From the NCBI RefSeq assembly GCF_000316625.1, contig NC_019676.1, positions 6,032,501-6,096,500 of the forward strand: a stretch of 64,000 nt of DNA. The letters are read 5' to 3'. The notes beneath the pieces are model-generated. The model was not told the origin of the DNA. It made no database searches and saw only the letters and a program-made list of their open reading frames with translations. This DNA is from Nostoc sp. PCC 7107. Its GTDB lineage: Bacteria > Cyanobacteriota > Cyanobacteriia > Cyanobacteriales > Nostocaceae. Both the position numbers and the translations under genes were made by a program. Of the stretch, positions 37,653-47,624 are shown in pieces. Numbering within the stretch: position 1 is the stretch's first letter; every line of letters begins with the position of its first letter.

Positions 37653-39113
37653 TTAATCTTCCTGAAGTGAATAAATTTGATGTCCTCTAATTTCTACTCC
37701 ATGATCAGCTAGACATTTTAACCAACCTTCACGGGTACCAATGTCACTTTTTTGCTGGAGTAAGCCTAATTCCTGTTCTTGTTGGGTGAGTTTAGCAAAT
37801 TCTTCGTATTGGGGATAGTTAGGCATAACAAAGGTTTCTTTACGGTGCAGAACAGGGGGATTTGCCCGATTTGCATAGTCGCGGTGGGTGACATACAAAG
37901 TTTTTAAATCAATTGAGATGCTGGCTTTGAGTGCTGGATGGGGGTCTGTGTCGAAGTCTGGATAAAATAAATAAGATATTTGCGGTTTATCAAGACAATA
38001 TTTGATCAGTGTCGCCCCATCGACTCGCCCAATGGTGCGACTGGCGCAACCTTCATAAATGCGGAGTAAGGGATCGAGGGCGGCGAGGGCGGAAACATGA
38101 ACGTAAAGTGCGCCACGTGTTTGTTTGCCGATTTTGCTTTTTTCACAAGCTGTTTGAACTACTTTTGGTCTACCCAAACTAAATAGTTTTTGGTCGGCGA
38201 CTTCGCAAGCTTCCTCATAATTACCGAAGAAGGCTTTGATGTCGTGGCGCATTTCTGGCGCTAGTTTGGAGAATTTGGGACGTTGATCAAAGTGGGTCAG
38301 GGCGAGGTAAACTTGGATATCTAAAGAACGACGATAGGCGATCGCATCCCATTCTGCTTCATCGGTGGCTTGGAGGACAACAGTAAAGGCGCGGCGGAAG
38401 TTACCAAATTCACTTAATAGTTCTTGTTCGTTTCCTAATTCACCCTTGACAGGCAATCTACCGCGTTTGGTGAAAAATTCCATGAGTGGTTGCAGTGTTT
38501 CCTGATAATCTTCAAACCGCTTGCTAGGGATGCGGACTCGCGGTGTATAGGTGCGAGAAAAGAAACGGATGGCTTTGAAACTTTCTTTTTCAGCTTCGTC
38601 GCGGAAGACAAAGTAAACCCCCAGAGCTACCGGGACTGCATCAACATTAAGAATTTCATCAATATATTTTTTAAGTTCTGCTTGCTCATAATATTTTTGA
38701 AAGGTATTACGGCTAGTGACAATGCCGTCATTGTAAGCGAGTTGCGCTTTACTGGGCGCGTTAATTAAGACTTGAGCCGCCACAATTAAAACTTTGCGAG
38801 TGAGTTCCCAGGCTTTAATTAAACTTTGGTTGCGTTCTTCTAAATCTTCGATGACGTTGACAACATAACCCAAGTTAACCACATCAGCCGAATTAATCTG
38901 TTGATTGGGGTAGTAGTATGGATCCCAACCTGCGCTGGTATAGCCGAGGTTTCCGACACGCTGGACATCGCCACCGTAACCACAACCATAGTCAAAAAAA
39001 CTTGTGTCCTGATTGATGATTGACCATTCTATGGCTAATCTTACAGGACGAGAGATTTCTGTGCGTGCGATCGCAGCGCGATGGCGATCGATTTCTAAGT
39101 AGCTCTCCGGCAT
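37653..39113 (-). CDS. DNA phosphorothioation-associated putative methyltransferase
   Basis: A 486-aa protein of the Dnd-associated methyltransferase family. It opens RHRAAIARTEISRPVRLA, which is diagnostic. The SAM-binding motif is FFDYGCGYGGDVQRV, then SAGWDPYYYP and ADVVNLGYVVNVIEDLEER. The rest (residues ~200-486) is a family-specific domain without a known fold assignment. In many bacteria it sits beside dnd genes that replace a non-bridging oxygen of DNA by sulphur. Here dndE is 29 nt upstream on the same strand, so the two form an operon. The target of methylation is unknown. Confidence 0.87.
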   Translation of the reverse strand: MPESYLEIDRHRAAIARTEISRPVRLAIEWSIINQDTSFFDYGCGYGGDVQRVGNLGYTSAGWDPYYYPNQQINSADVVNLGYVVNVIEDLEERNQSLIKAWELTRKVLIVAAQVLINAPSKAQLAYNDGIVTSRNTFQKYYEQAELKKYIDEILNVDAVPVALGVYFVFRDEAEKESFKAIRFFSRTYTPRVRIPSKRFEDYQETLQPLMEFFTKRGRLPVKGELGNEQELLSEFGNFRRAFTVVLQATDEAEWDAIAYRRSLDIQVYLALTHFDQRPKFSKLAPEMRHDIKAFFGNYEEACEVADQKLFSLGRPKVVQTACEKSKIGKQTRGALYVHVSALAALDPLLRIYEGCASRTIGRVDGATLIKYCLDKPQISYLFYPDFDTDPHPALKASISIDLKTLYVTHRDYANRANPPVLHRKETFVMPNYPQYEEFAKLTQQEQELGLLQQKSDIGTREGWLKCLADHGVEIRGHQIYSLQED

Positions 39114-39142
39114 AAAAATATCAAGAAGAACTACATTAATCC

Positions 39143-39532
39143 TTATATCTTCTTTAGTGCGATCGCAATCAAATCTTCAATTTTCTTGATATTTGGATCG
39201 CCTGCTAAGTAACCAATACCACGATGCAAATGTAGGCGAAATTGAGTTACTAAGGTTTCTTTATCTGTGGCGTAACCATCATTGTGACAGCGTTGCTTAA
39301 GGGCGAGAAGGAGAATATCCGACATTTCGCCACCAAAGACGCGCCAAGTCATTTCCACATTGCTATCTTGAGGAATGGGTACGGGTGAGGGTGGAGTTGG
39401 TTCAGCGAGGGAACGACAAAACGCCCAGCGACACAGAATATTCCATTGATCAATTTTGGTGTTACGACGGAGTTTTAATAGTTGGTCTTTGGCTGTTTGA
39501 GAAAGTTTAATTCTTTCGATTGGGGATTCCAT
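39143..39532 (-). CDS. dndE: DNA sulfur modification protein DndE
   Basis: A 129-aa protein matching DndE: MESPIERIKLSQTAKDQLLK at the start, a helix with KIDQWNILCRWAFCRSL, TWRVFGGEMSDILLLALKQRC in the middle and FRLHLHRGIGYLAGD near the end. DndE binds nicked DNA and is part of the DndCDE modification complex. DndB, DndC and DndD are absent from this window. It is first in a minus-strand pair with the associated methyltransferase and diverges from the DUF4007 gene. Confidence 0.88.
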   Translation of the reverse strand: MESPIERIKLSQTAKDQLLKLRRNTKIDQWNILCRWAFCRSLAEPTPPSPVPIPQDSNVEMTWRVFGGEMSDILLLALKQRCHNDGYATDKETLVTQFRLHLHRGIGYLAGDPNIKKIEDLIAIALKKI

Positions 39533-39715
39533 GATTCCAAGTTAAAGAAATACTCTACATTATGCTTTCACATAATTAACCATACTGAACACCATGTTAA
39601 TAAATTTGCTATAATTCGTTTTTATGTCTATCAAGTGAAATTTGTGAACATACCTAATACTAGACATTAAAAAACGCTAATAAAATAAAACATATTTTTA
39701 TTGTTAAATAATACT

Positions 39716-40540
39716 ATGGCTAAATTACAACTACATTTTAATGGCTCTTTTGCTCTTAAAAAAGACGAAATCAGTAGGCTTATTTATGCTGCAAACCAAG
39801 ACCAAGGTTTAAATGATAGCTTGCCTAATTTGATGGAGAAAACAAGTTTAGGTAATGGCAAAGTAGGAAGAGTCAAAAGTTGGGCTGTACGCGCAGGGTT
39901 AATTAAAAATAATCACCCTAGTCCAGAAGGTGAAATTGTCTTAAAGTTAGATCCAGTACTGGAGTCAACTATTACAGATTGGTTGATGCACTTTTATTTA
40001 AGTTTTGGCGATCGCGGTTTAAAAACAACACCAGAAAATCCTGCCGATTGGGGCGGATGGTCTTACTTTGTATATACATTTTTGCCGCGTTATCATAAAT
40101 TTACGAAAGAAGAATTGCTATATCACAGTACATCAATATTTGAAGAAGAAAGCAAAGTAATTGCTAACAGAATTAATTACATATTACGCGCATATACTGA
40201 GTTTACTGCTTTAGCATCATGCAAGTTTTTGACTCAAGAAAAAGAGCAATATGTTAGTGGATATCCTAATTTACCTAACTCTTATCTATTAGGATACTTC
40301 TTAGCAAAATTATGGGAACGTGACTTTCAAGGCGAAGGTTCTGTTCTTACTGAGTCGATTTTGAACAAAAAAATGGGACTGGCTGCTGTGTTGGGGATAA
40401 CATCTGAGGCATTGCAAGAACAGCTAAATGCCCTAGAAGCTTACGGCATCATTGAACAGCGACGGGCTGTACCGCCCTTTCAAGTAATTCCGCGTTGGGA
40501 TAATCCTTTGACATTGCTTGAGAAAGCCTATGACAGATGA
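39716..40540 (+). CDS. DUF4007 family protein (Dnd/BREX-associated)
   Basis: A 274-aa protein from ATG 39716 (MAKLQLHFNGSFALKKDEI). It matches DUF4007 in layout: an N-terminal F-x-G/S-F segment, GNGKVGRVKSWAVRAGLI (compare the family's G-x-G-K-N/V motif), DPVLESTITDWLMHFYLSFG and SYFVYTFLPRYHKFTKEEL. DUF4007 genes commonly sit in DNA-phosphorothioation and BREX-like clusters; the function is unproven, with a winged-helix DNA-binding role likely from the C-terminal region. It starts 183 nt from divergent dndE and overlaps the next gene by 11 nt. Confidence 0.72.
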   Translation: MAKLQLHFNGSFALKKDEISRLIYAANQDQGLNDSLPNLMEKTSLGNGKVGRVKSWAVRAGLIKNNHPSPEGEIVLKLDPVLESTITDWLMHFYLSFGDRGLKTTPENPADWGGWSYFVYTFLPRYHKFTKEELLYHSTSIFEEESKVIANRINYILRAYTEFTALASCKFLTQEKEQYVSGYPNLPNSYLLGYFLAKLWERDFQGEGSVLTESILNKKMGLAAVLGITSEALQEQLNALEAYGIIEQRRAVPPFQVIPRWDNPLTLLEKAYDR

Positions 40541-40970
40541 AATTTCTGTAAGACTGCGAGATGCTAGACCCGATGACAAAATTCATTTGTTGTTGTGGGA
40601 CTTACCAGATGAAACCGAAATTTTGCGTATCGTTCATTACAATAACGCTCATCATGTGAATTACCGAAAAAATTTGCTACAAAGGATTCATCCGGGAAAA
40701 AGTTTTCTGACTCTTCATCACAATTTAGACACTGAACTAAATGCCATCAAGTCAATGTGCTGTGGGGTGGACAAGCAGATTATTTTGTTGGAAGGGTTTG
40801 ATTGTTTAATTACTTATCTACAAGTTACACCTGGCAGTCGCATTACGCTTTTCTGGAAACAACTAGAAGAGACGCGCAAGTTAGAAAAACTTTTGTGGAT
40901 ACTGCTACCCCAGCAATTAGAACCTAAAAATTGGCCAGCAGAACGAATTAAGCGTATTCCTTCAGGATAA
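40530..40970 (+). CDS. Unknown protein of 146 aa in the Dnd/BREX-like cluster
   Basis: Starts at ATG 40530, 11 nt inside the end of the DUF4007 gene, so it is translationally coupled. It is a soluble alpha/beta protein with KSFLTLHHNLDTEL, IILLEGFDCLITYL and a C-terminal helix ending LWILLPQQLEPKNWP. The pattern of a conserved hydrophobic strand followed by an 'FWKxLEETRKLEKLLWILLP' segment is reminiscent of P-loop-like BrxB proteins without a P-loop, but I cannot assign it. It is followed 33 nt later by the large ATPase. Confidence 0.6.
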   Translation: MTDEISVRLRDARPDDKIHLLLWDLPDETEILRIVHYNNAHHVNYRKNLLQRIHPGKSFLTLHHNLDTELNAIKSMCCGVDKQIILLEGFDCLITYLQVTPGSRITLFWKQLEETRKLEKLLWILLPQQLEPKNWPAERIKRIPSG

Positions 40971-41003
40971 TTATCTTTTTGCATTTACCATTTTGAATTT
41001 ACT

Positions 41004-44000
41004 ATGCTCCTCAACCAAATTGTTGAAATCAACGAAAAGGGTAATATTGCCAGTTCTGTGAACTTTGGTATGATGGACAATTCAGAAATGAATTTGTCTT
41101 TATGCGAGAGTTTTATTTTTAACTACGACCAAACAAAACCTGAGTTATCTACAGTGGGGATTTTAGATGCAGTGCAACGTAGTTATCATAGTGCTAATCA
41201 GCCCAATATCCATTTGATGATTCAACAATATGGTAAAGGTAAATCACATTTTGCGATCGCTATAGCCAACTTTTTCCAAAAACCCTTCCAAAGTCCAGAA
41301 GTACAAGGTATTCTGTCGCAAGTAGAAAAGGCAACATCTGGTAAAAGTCAGGCTGTTGCGGAAGGATTGAAGCTATTTAAACAAAATCAACGTCACCAAC
41401 ATTTAGTTATTTGTCTTAGTGGTGATATAGGTGGCGAAATTAGGAAGCAATTTTTACAACAACTCGTTAAAAGTTTAGCCGCAGCAGATATTCAAGATTC
41501 TTTAGCCCAGCATATATGTAGAGAACCGCTAGAATACTTGGAAAGTTTAGATTCAGGAGAAAGGCAAAAGGCAGAGAAGTATTTACAAAGTATTGGTAAT
41601 CCTGATGGTAATTTAAATTCTCTCATCAGCTTACTCAGAGATAATAATGCTGGTGTGATAGCCACAGTCAAAAAACTAGCCTATCATCTCACAAAATTGA
41701 CTGCTGATTTTACTGCCGATATAAATATCCAAGCAATTCTAGAAGAATTAATCAAAAAATATTGCACTGGTCAAAATGCCCAGTTCCAAGGAATTTTAAT
41801 TTTATTTGACGAGTTAAACTATTATTTAAAATCTTGAGCAGCCGATGATATTGGTGCTGGTGGTACAGCACTGCAAAATATTATTAACATTTGTGAGAAT
41901 TACAAAGGTAAAATTGCTCTGCTCAGTTTCACGCAAATTCATCCAGGTAGAGGGTTAGGAATTTCTGCTAATGCCATGCCAGAATATCTTAAAATTGCCA
42001 CTCGCCTTGCTCGAAAAGATGGCACTACCTATGATAATCCCACTTCTAGCTTAGAACTCGTGGTAAAAAACTTACTGCCAAAAAATGCCCCTAACTGGCA
42101 AACATTTCGTTCTCAATGGTATGACACTCTGAGGAGAGAAGCTGAGACAGCCTTTGAGCGAAGAATTAAAATTTATCGAGAAAAAGGCTGGTCTTTTCAA
42201 GAATTTTACACGCACTTGTCTGAAGGCTGTTTTCCCCTCCACCCGCTTACGGCATATCTATTATGCAACCTTGATTTTACTCAAGACCGAACAGCTATTC
42301 AGTTTATTAAAGGCTATGTCAAAAACTTTATTGCGACTCAACTTGTAGATAATGCTGGAAAACTCAATTATATCTATCCCATTTCTTTAGTAGATACTTT
42401 TCTAGAGAACTTTTCAAACTATCCTATTTATACTCAATATAAAAAAGCTGTAGATTTAGTAGTTGGTGCTGATGATATAGATGAATTAATTGTTCTGAAG
42501 GCTTTATTTTTATATGAAGCTAGTGGAGAAAAACTTACCAAGCCAGATAGAGAGGAACATCAAGAGATTCTAGTAACTTTGACAGGTTTATCTAAGTCTA
42601 AACTCCAGGCGGCACTAGATAAACTTCAAAAGGAAAGAGATTTAATTTACTACCGTCCAGAAATTAAACTTTACCGTTTTTGGGAAGGGATTAACCCTAC
42701 AGGTATTCAAGAAGAAATTGAAGAGAAAGTTAAATCGCTGACAACATCTATTAATGATGTTGTGACTTATTGCGGTGAAATTAATATTCTGAGGGAATAT
42801 CCATATATTAATACAGTTGCTGCTACATATTTTGTGAAAACTTACAAATTAGTCAGCGAAGACTGGCGGTTTGAGCGAAAGATATATAGTGTTGATAAAT
42901 TTATTAACGTACTAGAGAACAATCGGATTCTCAGAGATACCAAAGAAAAGGGAATTTTGGCTTATATCTTAGCAGAAACTCAAGAAGAGTTGCAAGAGTT
43001 TCGTAGTAATGTAGCTAGTTATTTGTCTAAATCAGCCTTTAAAAATCTTATTGCTGTTGCAATTCCTACAGAGGAGACAGGTAATTTAGCACGAATTATT
43101 TTACAAATAAAAGCTCTAGAAAAAACTGATGCTGCTGATAAAAGATTTTTGGGTAAAGCTTATCAAGAACAACTTCAGCGTTGGCAAAAAGAGGCAAGAA
43201 TTCGGTTAACCAGATTATTAGATAATTGCACTTATTATTGTGAGGGAATTGATAAACTTCCATCTACAGAACAACGTAAAGAACAACGCGTCATTAGCGT
43301 ACTTTTACAAGATTTATACCCCTTTGTTCCGCCTATTGATGAAATTGATAAAATGCGTTCAGACCATCAAACAGGCAAAAAAATTGTCAGATGGACTGCA
43401 AAGCAAATGTTTATAGACAATAATATTGGTCAACAAACACTTGAAGATCAGTCTTATAGGACTGTTATTGACCAGATTTTTGTTAAATTGTGGGGTTTAT
43501 TTAAGAAAACATCTGATAAATATATCGTTCAAGAACCAAATAATGAAAAAATCGGTGTTGCTTGGGATAAAATTTCTGAAATAACTGACTTACAAGGATC
43601 ACTACAAAAAAGTGTTGACTTAGAAGAAATTTGGAATGTACTTTCTGTCCCACCTTTTGGTTATAGCGAGTACAACTTTACGATGTTACTGGCAGGGTGG
43701 CTGGCAATTCACCGCAAAGAAGTTAGTTTAAGAGGACGCATCAAGCTGACTACTAAAAAAGGAGAGTTGGTTCCATTAGAAACCAAGTCTGTGCAGAATT
43801 GGGGTAATACTGATATTCTGCAAAACCCTACTGCATTTGTTGAAGAATGGATTATTAAACAAAAGGCTAAACTAATTCGTCGCCAACAAATACAAATGCC
43901 GACTCTGCCACCATTGCCTATGGAATATGATCAGGCGCAAGAGTATCTAGAGGCGGTTGCTGACTTTTTAGAGTCTAATGAACCGGATGAGTCAGAAAAA

Positions 44001-45608
44001 CAAGAGTTAAAGAAGAATCAAAAGCTGGTAAATGCTGGGGTTGCTGAAATTAACAAGTGGTTCCAGCCAGTAGAAAGTCTGGAAAACTTACCTAGTGATG
44101 CACAATTGCCAGTATTACTACCACTTTACCCCCAACTGTTGAAGCGATCGCCAAACAACTCAATTTTACCAACAGAACAACAACGCGATCGCTTTTCTCA
44201 AGCCTTACAAACTGTTGGCAACAAAATTAACCAACTTGTAACAGCAAAAAGTCAGCTTGTTGAGTCCCTATCTAGCGAACAAGCCTGCAATAATTATCAA
44301 AGAGAAGTTCAACAAATAATTGACCAAATTAACCAAATTGCAGACTTGCCTTCTCATCTAGTCGAGAGTTTGCAAAATGCTCTCTGTACTGCCAACATCA
44401 GATTAACAGATATCAGGCAACAAGAAGAAGCAGGACAAAAGCAAGCCGAAGATACACAAATCATGCAGAGTATTCGCAATTCTGCAACAAAAATTCAAAC
44501 AATGTATCTTGCCCAAGCGGCGTTGCAAGAAATTGCAAATCTACAGTCTCGCTTCAACTATCCCGACAAATTTCAGTCTGAAGTTAATGAAATTTTGCAG
44601 TCAATTCAAAATAGAACTACTGAGTATCGTTCTAGTTTGGTAAATCTTCGTTCTCAACTCCAGTTAGTAAATAATCTCTCTGATTTGGATGCTATCAATA
44701 CAGAATATGCCAAACTGAATAATATCTTTCACAATTCTGATGATTACGCAGGCTATCAAGAAATACAGCCACAAATCCAAAGTTTAAAAAATGACCTAGA
44801 GAAAATCCAAAATTTAGAAAATCGCTATCAACAAAGTAATTCTATTGCCAGTTGCAATGAGGCTTTGAAAATAATTTCTAGTCGTGATTTGAATATAGTT
44901 AATAATGAACGCTTTCAAAACAAAATTTCTCAGTTAGCAGTCAATTTCCAGCAAAAAATCCAAGAATATACTGCTGAATTAGAAGAATACAAGCATAATT
45001 TAGAGTATATTACAACCGTAGAAGATTCCCAAAGAATTCAAAAAGAATTACTAAAAAAGTCATCTCAATATTCAGGGTCAGAAATAGAGACAGAGTATGA
45101 AAGAACCATAGAAGAATTGACTCTAATAATTGAGTTATTGCAAATAGCTGATTCAAGAAAATTAGAGACCTTCGCAGCTTGCAAAACTCAGTTAGATAGC
45201 TTGCAGGATTGGGAAAATAGAAATAATGCACTGATAGAAAAATTTAGCGATCGCTTACACTCAATCCGTACACAAATACAACAAAAACAGCAAGCTGATA
45301 CCCAGCAATGGATTGAAGATTTAGAAAGTAGTTTGACCGAGATAAATCAATTGTCTAATGATACGGATAAACTCGCAGCCGCAAACAATTTATTAGATAA
45401 AATTCAAGATGAAAAATCAAAATATCTCAGCTTAATTGACACGCCAGCAATTCAATTAATAGAAAGTATAGAACGTCAATGTATTGAGGAACGCGACAAA
45501 GATATTGCCAATCAAATTTTCTTACTATTCCAGCAACTTCCTCGTCTAGAGCAACAAAATGTCTACGACAGAATAGGACAAATGCTCTTAGAAATAACGG
45601 AGGAGTGA
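41004..45608 (+). pseudogene. BrxC/PglY-like large ATPase, interrupted by in-frame TGA
   Basis: One frame of 1535 codons is broken only by TGA at 41836-41838, between DELNYYLKS and AADDIGAGG. The N-terminal part holds a P-loop of the short form MIQQYGKGKSHFAIA (Walker A GKGKS) and, ~180 residues later, Walker B ILILFDELNYYL just before the stop. The remainder holds a helical AAA-type lid, an unassigned middle, and long coiled coil (residues ~1000-1530). Length and motifs suit the BrxC/PglY ATPases of BREX and related systems. The sense codon before mutation was perhaps Trp (TGG). Unless read through, the product is a 277-aa fragment. Start codon overlap and spacing support membership in the same operon. 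Confidence 0.62.
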
Positions 45609-45613
45609 CAGGT

Positions 45614-46084
45614 ATGAGTGATAAACATATCATACTAGACCCTACCGCACTCTATGATATTCCTTCTGGTTATATCCCCATCACCACAGAGGTGGAATGG
45701 ATAGAGTTTTTTGGTGTCAGTAATGCTTGCTGCTGGGTAAAAGGTGAGCGATTATGTGAATGGGCAAAAACTTGGTTAAGAGTGTGGAATAGAAGTGAAG
45801 AAATCGCGGAAATTAAGCAACATCCTCGCAGTAAATTAACACAATTATTTGATAATGTACCCTTACCAAAAGATTGGAGTGACGAGCGATTACTGATTGT
45901 TGCTACCAAGTTAGATGCTTATCCCCAAGACAACCCTATTGCCCACTTTTTAGCAGACAACATCCCTGACAGTAACAGGCAGATATGGTTTGCTGAACCT
46001 TCCATTTCCCATCTCGCCGCTTGGTTAGCAATTATAGTCCCACTAGAATATCAACCTTTTGAGCGAGTCTGGCAGCAGCAGTTT
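45614..46084 (+). pseudogene. N-terminal part of an unidentified gene (position suits PglZ), truncated by IS
   Basis: ATG 45614 lies six bases after the ATPase stop, behind GGAG. The first ~157 residues (MSDKHIILDPTALYDIPSGY ... FERVWQQQF) are native. At 46085 the frame enters the ISAzo13-like inverted repeat and ends at 46273 in IS-derived sequence. The fragment has Trp-rich segments (IEFFGVSNACCWVKGERL) and no motif I can name. In BREX-like loci PglZ follows the PglY/BrxC ATPase, so a PglZ N-terminus is possible by position only. Confidence 0.5.
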
Positions 46085-46953
46085 AGGGACTTCCAGAGAA
46101 TAAAATATACAATTAATAAAAATGATAATCATTATGAAAGAGAGAGAGCAGTTGCCGACGGCAACTGCTCTCTCCCACCAAAATATATGCAAGATAAATG
46201 CCTGTACTCAAAAATACAAGAGCGCAGTGAGCAGAATGGCTATTGCCGCGAAAAACCGTTATTTAACTTCTAACAATTACGTTGCTCCGTAGCAAATATC
46301 AACAAACCACTTGCCTAAGTTTGGTAAATTCTCTTGACCAAAATTAGTCAAACGTGAAATTTTATTTTCAATTTCTTGCATGGCTTCTTTAGTTAAACGC
46401 ACCCCAGTAGCATAAGTTTGAGTTACTAACTTAACAACTGGATGTTTGCCATTCCAAGTCATAGTTTTAGCAAAGTTTAATGCGGTTTCGACTTCATCTA
46501 GGATGCTGCCATTCCAATGATTTTCTAATATAGCCCAAGTTCTTTCAATCGGGTTATATTTGCTGTGATATGGAGGATAATATGCTAAACGTATATTTAG
46601 TTGATGTTTTTGAGAGAATTCAACTATACGTTTCATAAACTGAGTACGTCGAGAGTTATTCTGACCTCCATTGTCTTGATTAATAAGTAAAGTTTTAATT
46701 TCGGGAAATCGCCAACTTTGGGACTAATGAATCTGCGTTTGGCTGCTCCTTTTAATTGCTGTGCAGTTTCCTTCAGCAAGTTTTTCAATGAATCCGTTAA
46801 TTCCATTGACACCTATGCACATCCAAAAATTGAATCATCATTGAATTTACTACAAAAAGGGAAGGAAGAGGTTCCCAACGGCAACCTCTTCCTTCCCCCA
46901 CCGGAATGATTATCATTTTTATTGTTTGTATATTTTATTCTCTGGAAGTCCCT
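46085..46953. mobile_element. ISAzo13-family element, internally deleted
   Basis: The 869-bp element is bounded by 49-bp inverted repeats with two mismatches (outer ends AGGGACTTCCAGAGAATAAA). Just inside each end is a strong hairpin, GAGAGAGCAGTTGCC... on the left and GGAAGAGGTT...AACCTCTTCC on the right. The transposase inside is missing its centre. No target-site duplication is visible, which fits a deletion or recombination at this site. Full ISAzo13 elements are longer (about 1.4 kb or more by transposase length). Confidence 0.8.
46277..46806 (-). pseudogene. ISAzo13-family transposase, internally deleted and frameshifted
   Basis: The N-terminus MELTDSLKNLLKETAQQLKG starts at 46806 and loses register near KRRF. 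The C-terminal half resumes in another frame with LLINQDNGGQNNSRR, then the catalytic-region LAYYPPYHSKYNPIERTWA and FAKTMTWNGKHPVVKL to NLGKWFVDI. The middle of the DDE domain is gone. It cannot make a functional transposase. Confidence 0.8.
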
Positions 46954-47203
46954 CATTTCTTACGTACAGCAGCATACTCACTTTGAAAAAAACGTAACTA
47001 TTCGTGACCAGAATGCTATTTTGAAATCAGCATCAGGGTTTCTTAAAATTCTCTATCCTCATTTAGAATTAACGTTAATGGACTATGAGCGTGATTGCCT
47101 AGAACCTGCTTGTAAATTACGCCAAGCTATCCGAAATTCACAATATTATCTAGATGATGAATTTAAGCAGATTGGTAGAGAAATTTATGTAGAGGCAAAG
47201 TAA
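46954..47203 (+). pseudogene. C-terminal fragment, BrxL (Lon-like)-type
   Basis: After the right IS end an open frame runs to TAA 47203 with no start of its own. It reads ASGFLKILYPHLELT ... LEPACKLRQAIRNSQYYLDDEF. The 'SGFLKxLxP ... E..L..A...R..I' pattern resembles the extreme C-terminus of BrxL-type Lon-like proteins (recalled, not aligned). It does not continue the gene on the left of the IS, so a segment carrying most of both genes was probably lost. Confidence 0.45.
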
Positions 47204-47211
47204 CAATCAGA

Positions 47212-47244
47212 AGATTCCCGACTTGTTGCAGCAGTCGAGAATCT
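47212..47244. repeat. 33-bp dispersed palindrome, copy 4 (diverged)
   Basis: AGATTCCCGACTTGTTGC... with compensatory-looking changes in both arms, 33 bp like the others. It lies 9 bp after the BrxL-like fragment and 5 bp before the IS4 end. Confidence 0.7.
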
Positions 47245-47269
47245 GAAGCTTCAAGGGGCGACAAGCAAG

Positions 47270-47604
47270 CTAAAGTGCTTGCTGTATAAGCTTCATAGCC
47301 CTTAACCCGCGCTGATAATATGCTTGCTTATTGCGACTGAAACCGACCAGTTCCTCGACCCATGCTTGACACCCATACCAAGCAACTATCCAATTGAAAC
47401 CATATAAACCTATCCAGAAATTACTATGACGTTTCTGGGTTCTATTTTTTTCTTCTTGGCGACAAATATAAGAATCAAGTTTTTGAAATTTAGTTCTTTG
47501 CCCATGTAACCAAGCACTGGTCATAGCCAAAGCAATTAAGAAAATTAGACGTACAAGTCTATCAGGATTAGCTTGAGAACTCTCTAAATTGTACCCACCT
47601 GTTT
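47270..47604 (-). pseudogene. IS4 transposase, C-terminal part
   Basis: The frame reads TGGYNLESSQANPDRLVRLI to RGLRAMKLIQQAL and ends at 47270. It is the continuation of the transposase that starts at 49396; the two halves join in frame (FKDC + KTGGYNLE) when the IS630 copy and one TA are removed. Confidence 0.85.
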
Positions 47605-47624
47605 TATAGCTATAGCCAGTTTTA

